NCBI RefSeq assembly: GCF_037975245.1
Contig: NC_092572.1
Span: 8,011,501 to 8,075,500 of the forward strand
DNA from: Apostichopus japonicus
Lineage: Eukaryota; Echinodermata; Holothuroidea; Aspidochirotida; Stichopodidae
DNA length: 64,000 nt
Direction of reading: 5' to 3'
Shown in pieces: positions 27,328 through 38,260 of this stretch; the first letter of the stretch is position 1, and each line of letters opens with the position of its first letter. The translations under genes and the position numbers were made by a program. The notes under the pieces were generated by a model that did no database searches, was not told where the DNA came from, and worked only from the letters and a program-made list of their open reading frames with translations.

Positions 27328-28224
27328 CATGGGCGTCAGCAGGTTTCAGAAAGTGAGGGGGACACTATACTATCTAAGCGGAGCGCCACCATTGGTTGGC
27401 GCGTAGCGTACCAGAAAATTTTGGGTACATAAGACCCCTAGATCGCAGGAGACGGCCTTCCTGAGTCGTTTTTAGTTACATCAGAACCAGATCTGTGAGG
27501 AGAAATTTTGTCTCACAAAACTAAATCCCGTCAGAAAGTACTGGTAGAAAGATGCCGTCCTGACACCAAGGGAGACGAATTACACAGCGTCCATCTCAAA
27601 CGAAATATTGAAAAAGTGGCGCCGTCACCTCCGGGATGAGTGGAGTGGTATATAAAATGCATGCATGTAGGTGCGAGACGTCAGTTGTTATGTGCCCAGG
27701 TACTTTAATAATAATAATCAGAAAAAGGCACAGCGCGCAGAGCGTGTGTAACGCCTAGCCGGCACTCAACAATAAAGATCTACCATATCCGGCGAATACA
27801 TGTAGCCTTAATTACTTAACCCCTACACCCCTATTCGTCCGTCCAAGGGACTGGAGGTAGTGATATGAACATAGTAACTCATCACCATATACCTGTATGG
27901 CTTACCTAATCCCTTGGAACTCATACAAACAACATGTGTGCAAGATTCAATACACTTTCGAATGGTCTCCCCCCCCCCCCGAACGAATTAAATGGGCAGA
28001 TTTAGGATATTGGGAGAATGGGAGATAAATGACGGTGCAAGTGATAGATAGCAGGGGCCCAGGGAGTCCAGATTTCTTGACCTTAAATAGAAAATCGCGC
28101 ATATGCATGTGATTTTTTTTTAATAACTACTCTGAAAAGTGGGTGGGACAAATGATATGATATCCCCTCCACTTTTGAAAGTAGGGGGACATGTCCCCCC
28201 GTCCCCCACCTGTTGAGGCCCATG
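27328..28224 (+). mobile_element. Non-autonomous hAT-like element with 8-bp target duplication
   Basis: The left end CATGGGCGTCAGCAGG and the complement of the right end, CATGGGCCTCAACAGG, match at 14 of 16 positions. The 8-bp direct repeat ATGAGGGG flanks both sides (27320-27327 and 28225-28232), the duplication size typical of hAT elements. The GC-rich hairpin module sits 46 bp from the left end (27374-27411). The 897-bp body has no transposase, so movement would need one supplied from elsewhere. Confidence 0.9.
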
Positions 28225-28283
28225 ATGAGGGGTAGTAAAGAAGCACGCCCTTCCACCTTCACACCTCACGACCCCTTCCCACC

Positions 28284-29502
28284 CATGGGCGGCGATCCTG
28301 GGGGGATGGGGGGGATATATCCCCCCATGAAAATGGGTGGAGGGGATGTAATACACCATATCCCCCCCACCAAATGCCAGGAATAAGAATATTTTCATGC
28401 CTTCATTTATGCATCATCGTGAATGTACGGCTCTTTTTAGCTTCATTTCTCGCCTATACCATAAACGCAGTGCGATCTTTTCAAATAAACCGTCTTTATA
28501 AAGCAAGAATAGTTGACTGTAGGCTTCATTGGCCCTATAACAACAAAATGTATTATTGCGCCCACGGTATTGATATAGTACATATATGCACCCTCATAGT
28601 ATTCATATAGGCCCTATAGTAGGCCTACACACGTACATGTTCCCTCGAACAGCTGAGAATCTCATGTTACCAGGGTAATGCTTAATTAGGGGCGTCGGAG
28701 CGGTTCGCCGGACCAATATTCACGGCGCAAAAAAAAAAAAGAGAAAAAAGTAGCACTAAGAAGAAGAAAAGGCAAAAACTAAAGAACCAAAATGAAAACA
28801 TACTTCAAAATGTGTTTCAGAAGATTAATCGGGTACAAAAACAGACAAGGGAGAATGCACAGAAGAAAAGCTCGGGAAGTGCCATTTCCTGCAATCTGGG
28901 AGGAATTTTTTCAAAATTTTCTCCATTACGCTACGCGCCAACCAATGGTGGCGCGTAGCGTAGTTTGACCTTCCAAACGTCCCCCACCCCCTGATAATTA
29001 TGGTAGATGGCCACACTCTGATCTTCCGTACCAATCCCAAATAGCTTCCGACGCCCCTGTTAATACACGTACGTTTCACCTGGATGATATAGCAATCGGT
29101 ACCTAGGAATGTAACTATGTGTAATTGTGTATTGCATGTGTATAGGCCTATAATAGCCTGCATGAGGCCATTTTCTTCATCGAATAATATAAAGAGCTCT
29201 CGAACATTCTAACGTAGCGCCTGAAACAAGATTGACAGGGGCAATTTTCCCAAAATAACACCCGAAATTAAAAAAATAGTATTTTGGATCCTGATTATGA
29301 GATATTTCGGACATGAAATCCCTATTTTAAAGTTGGGTATATGCCGCTTGGAAACCTCGGCAAGTGCCGTTTCCGGCCAACTAGAGGGTTTGTAAATCCC
29401 AAAATTTTCTTGTACGCTTCGCGCCAACTCATGGTGGCGCTACGCTTAGATAGTCAACAAGGTCATATCCCCCCCACTCGGAAGTACGGATCGCCGCCCA
29501 TG
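28284..29502 (-). mobile_element. Non-autonomous hAT-like element with perfect 15-bp ends
   Basis: The ends are perfect inverted repeats, CATGGGCGGCGATCC at 28284-28298 and its complement at 29488-29502. An exact 8-bp target duplication, TTCCCACC, flanks it (28276-28283 and 29503-29510). The hairpin module lies at 29413-29449, 53 bp from the right end, so the element is oriented opposite to its neighbour at 27328. Removing the nested insertion at 28687-29059 leaves about 845 bp, close to the 897 bp of that neighbour. No coding sequence is seen. Confidence 0.95.
28687..29059 (-). mobile_element. Nested 373-bp element with the best-preserved hairpin
   Basis: The ends TAGGGGCGTCGGAGC and, on the other strand, CAGGGGCGTCGGAAGC are inverted copies. 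TTAAT flanks both sides (28682-28686 and 29060-29064), so the target duplication is TTAA or TTAAT, unlike the 8 bp of its host. The palindrome at 28927-28962 has two perfect 13-bp arms around AACCAATGGT. The superfamily could be hAT with a decayed duplication, or a TTAA-targeting group. Confidence 0.8.
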
Positions 29503-29510
29503 TTCCCACC

Positions 29511-30280
29511 ACACGTCTTCCCCAACATAGCAACAACCAGAATAGGTAAAAACTGTAGGTCATACTGCTTCAGCTCCTTTATATATATGTTGGACATGAA
29601 GTCCATATGATTGTGACACGTGTAGGAATCACCTTTGAGACGTAACGGGTTTAACTGTCGATAATCCCTCGACTGATTAACCTGGATTCGCGACTGTTTA
29701 ACCTCTATTATCAACCGATAAACGAATATTGAACATATGGCTCGCCATATACGTCAACAGTATCTGTTAAACCCTCTTCCTTTTTGACACCCAACCCATC
29801 TAACGGCACTGGCCTAAATATAGCGCTGTCTGATCAGCTTTAGTAGTCTATATTCCATAACGGTTAATACGCATATATGATCGCGATTGATAGTATTATG
29901 ATGATGTTTGCGTTCCCAGTTTGCGTGTAGTTTTGTGATATAGAATGAAAATGTTTCTGACAAATGGAACATGAGAAGCAATGATACAGAAACACATACA
30001 TTGTTATAAAAATTGGAATCATCATCTTTTTCATCTTTTCAAAAATAATTCAACTTTAACTTATCTTGGCCACTGAATTCGCTTGTATTTCAGCACAACG
30101 TTTACACAATAGATTATTCACACTGGCGACGGCTGTTCACAGCTACTAGTCATGTGACATTATTGCACAAAAGGGGAATCCCGGTTGAGGTCGCACTTCT
30201 GTTATCGGTAAAACAAGTGAAACATTTCAAATAAAGGTATGGGCTTGAATCAATTTAAAGACACTGCAGTCTGTAATTAC
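29511..30280 (+). repeat. Dispersed duplication, copy B, left part
   Basis: 29525-29590 matches 15501-15590, and 29795-30280 matches 17040-17460. Similarity stops just after 'acactgcagtctgtaatt'. The continuation of copy A is found again only at 35555. Confidence 0.75.
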
Positions 30281-32067
30281 TGACCATGAGTCATGGTCAT
30301 TTATGCGTCCTAGACGTCTAATTATGATCACGTGACGTAAAGTTTCGTCAGCATTATCTACTGCTACAAGGCATGTTTGGTTACATTGTTTAACGCAATA
30401 ATTGATACATAAGTGGAATCGGGAACGACAGTTTCTGAGTATGGTTCATGCAGTTTTTCGTAAGAAATTATCATTTTAATGTTCACTTTGTAAATCTCAT
30501 GAATATGCGTAGACAGAGAAATAGAAGTTCATTTTTATGTGGGTAGGATTGGAACCTATTGCAGTTGATATAATATATTATGTTTAGAACATATTTATAT
30601 AACATTTTACATGTCAATAAATTTAAATTAACTTATGTTTAATGTTTACATTATACTTACTTCATTACAAAACTTTATTTTCTGTATATTATCTGGCATT
30701 CGAGTTTGTCGTACGCCATGATTGTTTCGAGTATCATGAATCATTGATATATTTGCATACAGACTACTACTAAATTCTGGATACAGTTTTACTTGATATA
30801 TATTTTAATATAATGGTCCGTTTGTTGTTGTTTAATATTCACTTAACCTATTTCCTATAAAATGTAAACTTGTTTACTTACTCATTTTCATTTACTGATC
30901 AAAATTGGGGGAAATTATAAAAAAAGACATAAGCAATTTTTGTGTATTTGTATTGTTTCTGGCATTGTTAACTATAAGACCCGTACTGGCATTGTTGACG
31001 TGACGAACGCATCCTTGTAGCATATCGAGCTGCAAACTTCATGCTTGCGTATATCTCGTTACTTGGAAACACATCGGTTAAGTTGTCTTGTTACTTGGAT
31101 ATGCAGAGAAGAAGGTTGACGTTAGTACCAGATTATTTCCATTTTAGCCCAGGCTGTATTCTTGGTGAAGTTTTAGGCCATTTACTGTAAGTGACAGTAG
31201 CCGACTGATCACACGTTTTTAATATTATACCAGGTTCATAATGTGTGTAATAGGGGTTAGCGTACAGCGCAGCAACATTGAACGGTAGCATTTATTGACA
31301 CAGTGCATGTAGCGTGGACTCCACATTCTACACTAGTGGCTTGTGGGCGGAGCTTACCGTCTGCAAACTTGGACCAATGATTTGCAAATTCCGATACATG
31401 CAGTGTGTACTGTCGTCTGCTATGAAGCTGTGCATGTGGGATGAACACGCGAATGCCATTGATATAACATATAACGCACAGTGAAAGTGCAGAACACGGT
31501 ATTTCGCTGTGGCACCGTTGAATGTTGCATTGCGTTCACATTTGGATAATCTGGTTAGAATTCTTCGTTCTATTTAGTTCGTATCGATATTGTTGATTCG
31601 TTGGAATATATTTCACTTCTCAGCATGTCGTTTTGATTCTTAACATATCAAGGTTTTAATATTGACAAAACTGTACACAGTGAGGAAGTAACTTCCTCTC
31701 CTAGTAATAGTATAGTAGGCATACTTTTAATAGTAGCCTCGTACTATATTACTGTATTATTTAAGTCTGTACTGTTAATGAGGAGATTGTGTCCATTTGT
31801 TCTTACCCTAATAGGTGGTACATTACCGGTGATCAGAATCACATCTATTTAAGCAGCTGCTTGGGATATTTTTACCATAGATGACCCCGTCATTGCTCAA
31901 ACATTTAATTAAGGGGGATTGAAATGCTAATTTTGGTTGATCACTCGAACACTAATACCCATTATCAATGACTGTCAGATAGCAGATAACCTCATATCAA
32001 AAGAAGTCAAATAATTAATTTCTGAATTTTTCTTTCCATATTGTACATAAAGGAATAAAAGGATGAG
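30281..32067. other. Start of 5.3-kb DNA absent from duplication copy A
   Basis: This stretch lies between the two halves of copy B. Around 31340-31380 there is a GC box (GGGCGG) about 20 bp from a CCAAT motif, and 31255-31520 is richer in CG dinucleotides than its surroundings. That would suit a promoter for the possible exons downstream, but nothing proves it. Confidence 0.35.
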
Positions 32068-32280
32068 AATCCAAAACGGGTGATCGCCAAATCACAACCC
32101 TCATATGTGAGAATCATTCCTATACCGAAGACATTGAAGTTGCTACATGGAGGAATGCTGCTGACTCTTCAGCGAAGCTTGGAAATTGGGTAGAAATAAG
32201 CCACGTTAATGTTAATGAAAGTTATGCTTTCTACCAAGAACCATCTGTGGCGACCACCAAAAACACTCAAGTAACAGTGA
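32068..32280 (+). CDS. Possible coding exon of an unknown gene
   Basis: The frame is open for 213 bases after an AG at 32066-32067 and ends at a donor (GTAAAA at 32281; an alternative GTGAGT starts at 32277). The peptide includes ITTLICENHSYTED, EVATWRNAADSS and LGNWVEISHVNVNES. Using the donor at 32281 gives a 1-1 phase exon that joins in frame with the exon at 33266. The cysteine followed by a tryptophan recalls an Ig-like strand pair, but no second cysteine motif is present, so I do not assign a domain. The acceptor is weak because no clear pyrimidine tract precedes it. Confidence 0.35.
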
Positions 32281-32676
32281 GTAAAAATACTGTAACCTTC
32301 AATTACAATGCATGTAGAACACTTATTCTAGTAAGTTTGTGACATCAGTGCTCATACTTGTTAGGTCACACAAGTTAAGTCAGTGCTCCATTTGATGATC
32401 ATTCGTTCGCCTCAAATATTACAGATAGGTTTTGGACACAAAACAGAAACTGTGTTATGTTTTTCTGACAATTCTTTTTTTTTTTGAAAATTAAACAGAA
32501 GGAATTATTGAACACAGTGGAAACATATAGAATGTCCTCTTCAACAACAAATGTCTCAAATTGAGGCTTGATAATATGCTAGTGTGAGCTGTTATGGTGC
32601 ATGCCAACTACCACTCTCTCTGCATGTGTCTCTCTGTTTGTATGTCTACCTGTCTGTCCATGCACACTGTCTATTT

Positions 32677-32972
32677 ATAATAATAATAATAATCAGCAGT
32701 TATTTTTTACGACGCTTAAGCGACCACAAATGTGGGAAAAGCCCGCAAAGGCTTATGGATTACAACGTCCACGTCAGGTGGCTTCCAATTCAACATTTTA
32801 ACTCAAATTTGGAATCTTTTCAATTCAAAATATAAAGTCATTTCAGATTGCTCTTGGATGAAAAACCAACCTTACTATGACCCGGCCGGGAATCGAACCC
32901 CGAACCTCCCTATTGCTAAGCCTATTGCTTCAAATGCCACCGCCTTTATCCACTTTGCCACAGCACCGGTTA
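32677..32972 (-). mobile_element. tRNA-derived SINE
   Basis: Read on the minus strand, the head has an A box TGGCAAAGTGG (32960-32950) and a B box GGTTCGATTCC (32899-32889) spaced as in a tRNA, followed by a ~200-base unrelated body. It ends in an ATT trinucleotide tail (about 32679-32696). This is the usual plan of a tRNA-headed SINE, transcribed by RNA polymerase III and moved by a LINE. It lies in what would be the intron between the two possible exons at 32068 and 33266. The tRNA of origin is not recognised. Confidence 0.85.
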
Positions 32973-33265
32973 AATGTCTGTGTTCAAGAACTTTAGCTCA
33001 AAAGATCATTTAGGTGTCATAAAAGGCCATTGTTTGAATATAGTCCCAATAAATCTCACCATATTAAAGGATTTAACTCTAGCATAAGGCACTGCATAAA
33101 TAATGATATAAACACTAAAGTTCAAACAAAATCAAGGCTCCTTATAGCAATTCATTCCTGTGCACCTCTCAGGCTCCAAATTGCACAAACATGAAATGAT
33201 AGTGAACAACATATCCATGCTTTCCTAACATCATTTATTCATAAACTATTCTTTTCTCTTTACAG

Positions 33266-33498
33266 GTAAAACCAACACCTGCATTAGAGACAACCTAAAC
33301 ATCACTGGGTGCATTGTGGAAGACAAAACTTTCCTACTACTCTGCTCAACTGATCATCACACATTGGAATATAAATCCACAGAAGAGACATTGAAGAAAC
33401 TACTGTACTGTATTCATCCCTCATCAAGGAAAATATCGCAGGGTTGGATCAAGAAATGCAGATATCAACTACATCCACAATTCAAGACAAACAGATAA
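33266..33498 (+). CDS. Possible terminal exon of an unknown gene
   Basis: A pyrimidine tract and CAG (33251-33265) precede an open frame that runs 77 codons to a TAA. Phase 1 is required, which the exon at 32068-32280 supplies. The peptide contains CIRDNLNITGCIVEDKTFLL and HTLEYKSTEETLKKLL. Alternating hydrophobic and polar residues would fit a beta-propeller blade as in TRIM-type proteins, but this is only an impression. Candidate poly-A signals lie downstream at 35089 and 35344. Function unknown. Confidence 0.4.
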
Positions 33499-33904
33499 TG
33501 TCCTTTAAACAAAACCTTGACAAAGTACTCGATACAGATTCCGACTGATGACTGGTTTATTCTCAAAACTATAACTCCAACCACAGCAAAAACACTTTAC
33601 CATCATACAAACATACATTATGTAGTGTCGTAATAAAATATATTGCACACTTGGCGTTCGACAGAGAGTCAGAGAAGAGATGGCGTCGAAGTTTGCTACC
33701 AGAAGTTATCAATAAAACGAGTTATCCGTATTGTATTCAACTGTAAACGAATGCCTTGAACTGTATCCTTATATGAAACAACAAGTACTCTACACATTAG
33801 TCCTTACCTTCAAATCTAAAACTCTTGCCAACATAAACAGCACTACAAACAGAACATTACTAACATCCTCACTCCAACTCTCAACATACTTCAAAGACCA
33901 CTTA

Positions 33905-34480
33905 CTGTGCACAGTACTAGCACCATTGCTTCCTTTACATCTACTCATTCTTTTGCCATCACACCGTTCCTGCCTTGATCGCTTCACATTTCTGGCCACC
34001 CTGTACAGTCTTAACACCATTCTTACCTTAGCATCGCACTTTTGGTAACTTTGTACAGTAGAGACACCATTCCAAATTCACATCTACACTTCTGGCCATC
34101 AATAACAAACTATTATGATAACGTGTACAGTACTAACACCATTCTTGCCTATAGCTAAACTTCTGCCCATCAATAAACCAACTTCTGTGTACAATACTAA
34201 CCGCACTCCTATTTTAAGATCTTTCTTAACCTATTGCTATCAATAACAATTAATAATCATTGTACAGTTCTAATACCACTACCACATTGATCAGTAGACC
34301 TCTAACATCAGTAAGCTATAGTACCTTTGTATAGTACTATAGTACAAGCAATCTGTCTTACCGTCACATATACACCTCTTGCTATCAACTAGAACCTCTT
34401 AGCTTTGTATAGTTTTAGTGTGCAGTCTTTCTACCATTTGCAGTACAGTACAACTCCATCTTTGCTGTTGACACTGCTAA
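33905..34480 (+). repeat. Degenerate minisatellite, ~67-74-bp units
   Basis: The block TGTACAGTACTAACACCATT, variably decayed, recurs at about 33908, 34002, 34054, 34121, 34190, 34260 and 34334. It alternates with 'cttctggccatcaata'-like blocks. It follows the possible terminal exon at 33266-33498 and may lie in its 3' untranslated region. Confidence 0.7.
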
Positions 34481-35554
34481 CTTCGAACTAAGTTTCTGTT
34501 AGTTACCTGTTCAGCAGTAACAATAAAAACCAAAACTACTAGCTTGTTACAATATATAATAAAATATACATAATTGCTCATGTTACATACTACCAACTAG
34601 AGGGAAAATATATGCAATAAATTTTCCGCAACCGTTACAATTGTCTAAGGTATGAAAAGTTCTTTCATATAAATGTCAATGTGCCAAAAAAAATTGCTTC
34701 AAGATTAAAGTTCCAAGCACCAACCCACTACACAATGGCACACATGTTAGGAACAAGCATGTTATCTTTCACTACCACACTCATATTCTATTAATCTTAT
34801 AAATATTCTAGCAGTTTTCAACAAAGTTTGTGACAAAATAATATTTCATATTGTTTGTGTTGCACTTGATTCATATTCAGCTCCATTAACAAATAAGTCT
34901 GACACTGGGTTTGCCACTCCTCTATTTGAATGCAAGAAAACTCTTTTTCAATTGGTAGAGGTCAAAGAGCATTTAAGTTCTGTCACAAGACTTACCTCAC
35001 TTTTAAACCAGAAAACGTGGATATGTCACACGTTTGTTATCTCAAATTATGTTCAAGAAATTTCTGTTCGCATTTTATGGATTGTGTAAAATAAAGGCTG
35101 TACTTTTTCATTGAACTTGCGAGGTAATAAGTTTCATAAAAGTTTCAACATAATAGCGTCGTTCATTGATAGTGTATATTTGTTCTGTGAAAAAGACTGG
35201 TTGTAGTGTTCAATGATACTGTTATATTACCAACTACTGCACCATTAATGCTCTTGTCAAAGTAATGATTATACACATTTTATTCACTTCTTCTTAGTTT
35301 CAACCATTTGCATTCAGCTTTCCAAAATGTTCCAAAAAACTTCAAGAAAGAAATAAACATGTTAACCAAGTATCCTTTGAATTCATTTGTTTGTATTATT
35401 TGTGTATACATGTTAATAATTATTACAGTATGTGGACAATCCGGTTAATAGTTTAAAGGATGGAAGAAAGGAATACAATGGCTACTAAGCAATTACCTGG
35501 ATCTATAGACCAAGACTTATGGGCAGAGTGGTCATGAATTTTCGTAACCGCATT
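34481..35554. other. Anonymous AT-rich sequence
   Basis: No gene is seen. AATAAA hexamers at about 35089 and 35344 on the plus strand could serve as poly-A signals for the possible exons upstream. The stretch ends where similarity to duplication copy A resumes. Confidence 0.4.
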
Positions 35555-35653
35555 TCTAGTTTTGTCTGGGGTCTTTAAGGAGAATATGTAATTCAACAAT
35601 GCATACATAAACGTGGTTCTTTTTCTTTTCCTTTTTAGAAAATTAAATATATA

Positions 35654-35709
<56 letters not shown>

Positions 35710-36080
35710 GATATGTATATATATATATATATATATATTTATAATTATAAACATATATATATATATTGTATATATATATATATATATATATATTATGAAA
35801 CGTACGTTATACATACTATTGTTACTTTTGCAACGCATAATTTTCTTGCTTTTTCCACAATAACTTCTAGTATATTCTTTTTTGTATCTATTGTAAATAT
35901 AAATAGGTTATTCATTTCATGTTTAGAAGTAACAATTTTGGAAATGTAAGCTTTTCATTAACGTGGCAGGTCTAATTCGTTTGTATTAAAAAAAAAACAT
36001 ATCCTGTCAGAAGAGAAAGTTTTATGACTGGTAGTCACTGATATGGCAAGTATCGCGATTGGGAAAGTGCGAATATCGTA
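35555..36080 (+). repeat. Dispersed duplication, copy B, right part, with (TA)n core
   Basis: Matches 17465-17905 on both sides of a TA microsatellite. The tract at 35646-35795 is interrupted (TG, GTATA and ATATAG variants), so it has diverged from the pure AT run in copy A. Open frames of tyrosine and isoleucine codons on both strands are artefacts of the microsatellite. Confidence 0.85.
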
Positions 36081-36618
36081 ATAGCCCTGAATGACTATTT
36101 GCTAGACTGTCAAATATCTGAATGCGTACTTGAGCGAATTGTGCAGAGCTTGACAAAGAAATAAGGCCGCTTTGGATAACATTATGAACAGCGATTGTTT
36201 ACCGGCAATACTTATAGGTATGAACTTAATGTCTGAAGGCTTATCTACCGACAAAAATATATCAGTAAACATTTTGTGGCTACTAGCTTAAAAAATGCTA
36301 ATACTTGGTGAATAAAAAATGACCTTTTTCTACGTTAAAAATACGGCAAGTTACCGTCTGATTGGCATTATCTGTTTTGCCGAAAGAATTTGCAGACACA
36401 TGTACAGAAACACACAAAATTAACCGTTATAGTTGAAAGATAATTTAGGATGAAGTACGATTATTTCAAAATGTTAAAGTTGAACAAAATGTGGTAAAAT
36501 GTTCACTTAATTAATCAATGCGGTTCCATGGTTACTTATCTATACATTTGGTGTAAAATAATCACAAAGTATCAATATATTGCAGGATTTTGCAGGATTC
36601 TCTATTCCGAACATTGCA

Positions 36619-36710
36619 GTGGCGTAGCTAGAAAATTTGAGATTTCAGCACCCCCCCCCCCCCAGATCGCAGGAGATGGCACCTGTGAGGCAAAATAGCA
36701 ACCAAAAAGA
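36619..36710 (+). mobile_element. Solo end of a hAT-like element
   Basis: The terminus CAGTGGCGTAGCTAG is followed by a C-run and an AGATCGCAGGAGATGGCACC block. This is the order of the hairpin-module family, but the hairpin itself is missing. No matching opposite end was found nearby, so the fragment is probably truncated. Confidence 0.55.
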
Positions 36711-37440
36711 TTTGCCACTTTGGTGACAGAAATGCAAAACAAGTTTTTTCTCTTTCATGCTGACTGGCCTTGCCAACTCAGCCAGACTTTTAACTTCAGG
36801 GAAGTTGGCATCATTTGTCGTTTCAAGGTGTCAAGGTCTTTCTCCCAACTCAAACCCCTGTGGGGTACCGGTAGGTTTGCAGGATATGCCCACATGTGGA
36901 CTTAAATAGCATTACAGGAAGGAGATGGAAGACTAACACGCATCGATGTTTCGGTAATGGTCCACATTGGTGGCTCGGTGCTAATTAGGATATTTATTGG
37001 GTTTCTGAGGCAGCTGTCATCAGAACCTGGGTTTTTGTGCCAATCGATGACCGATAACATGTATTGGTATGTAAATTTCTTCTTCATATATCTAGCAACA
37101 CTCTAAAAACAAACTAGAACAACTGAATTTGCATGCAAATACATGTTATTGTAGTGCACAGTGAAGATACATTTAAATGAATTTTAACTTGTAATTTTTG
37201 CTGGCTTAAATTTATTGGACAAGAATGAAAGTAGGTTTTCTGATAGCAAGCCAATACCAGAAATGCAAAGATGCGTCGTGTTTCCTTGCCAAGTTTTTTT
37301 TGGCAAATATTTCATGAACCACTCACAGAGTACAACTTGATCAACTCTGACAAAACTCTTGGGATAAATTTACTTGCAATGCAAAGGGATATTTCAATTA
37401 GTTCACAACAATGAAATTCTGTTATGAAGTTCACATTACA
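36711..37440. other. Anonymous sequence
   Basis: A 61-codon minus-strand frame (36902-37087) contains VIDWHKNPGSDDSC and is not recognised. It has no clear splice sites. Nothing else is seen. Confidence 0.4.
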
Positions 37441-38260
37441 AGGTTATGGCCATTAGGCCTACAAGGTTTACACTATTTAACCCTTCTTGATACCCAATAC
37501 AATCAATATAGTCCATCTACTCAAAAGGCCCAACCCTTACATCATGTATAGAATCAATTCAAGCAGACATTATGAAGCTATGGGCATTACAGTTTTCACT
37601 AACAACATCAATTGGAACCATCTAGTCAATATACCCAACGTACATACTAACTATGAAAACAATCCAAGTTATTTTGACTAAGTTATCGATGTTACAAGGT
37701 TTTGACTTTGACCTTTGATCTCTTAACATAATCAATAGGGACCATGTTCTCAATGTGCCCAATCTACATACCAACTATGAAAACAATTCAAGCTACTTCG
37801 GGTAAGTTATCACTCTTACAAGGGTTTCACTATATGACCTCTTTTGACCTTAAACACAATCAATCTTTAGCGTAGTGAGGGTTTGTGGCGCCCGGGGCAA
37901 GAAACCAAATTGGCACCCGTTCTAATATTGGCGCCCCTTCTAATTGTTTTGCTCGAAAATTTGCGCCCGTTATGGCAAAAAACCCACATTTTTGGTGCGG
38001 GAGAAACTGAAAACCTTTTTTTGCTTTTCGCCCTTTTCAAAAGGTATTTTGGGGTGCAAGAGAAACTGCAGACATTTCGTTTTTGCTTTTTGCCCCTGCT
38101 GATTTCGATTTGCCGTCCCCTAGAGGTGGCACCTGGGGAAACTCCCCCATAGCTACGCTACTGCAATCAATAGGAATCATCTGCTCAATATGCCCAACCT
38201 ACATTCCAACTATGAAAACAATCCAAGTTGGGAGTGCCAAGATATCGCTGCTACAAGGGG
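37441..38260 (+). repeat. Three diverged ~130-160-bp modules
   Basis: The modules share 'caatcaatagg', 'accat' or 'atcat', 'ctcaatatgcccaac', 'tacataccaactatgaaaac', 'aatccaag' and 'taagttatcg' followed by a 'tacaagg' end. Related phrases recur at 39400-39720 and 58470-58700. The family is dispersed and partly tandem. A MITE (37865-38163) is inserted in the last module. Confidence 0.75.
37865..38163 (+). mobile_element. 299-bp hAT-like MITE with 8-bp target duplication
   Basis: The ends CTTTAGCGTAG and, on the other strand, CAGTAGCGTAG are inverted copies (9 of 11). CAATCAAT flanks it exactly (37857-37864 and 38164-38171), and the surrounding repeat module reads through cleanly once the element is removed. 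It encodes nothing. Confidence 0.92.

Noticed and set aside
35635-35949. Tyrosine/isoleucine-rich frames of 67-98 codons on both strands
   Set aside because: Direct readings of a TA microsatellite.
36619-38163. A single large element from the CAGTGGCGTAGC end at 36619 to the CTACGCTACTG end at 38163
   Set aside because: The right end pairs better with 37865, where an exact 8-bp target duplication is present.
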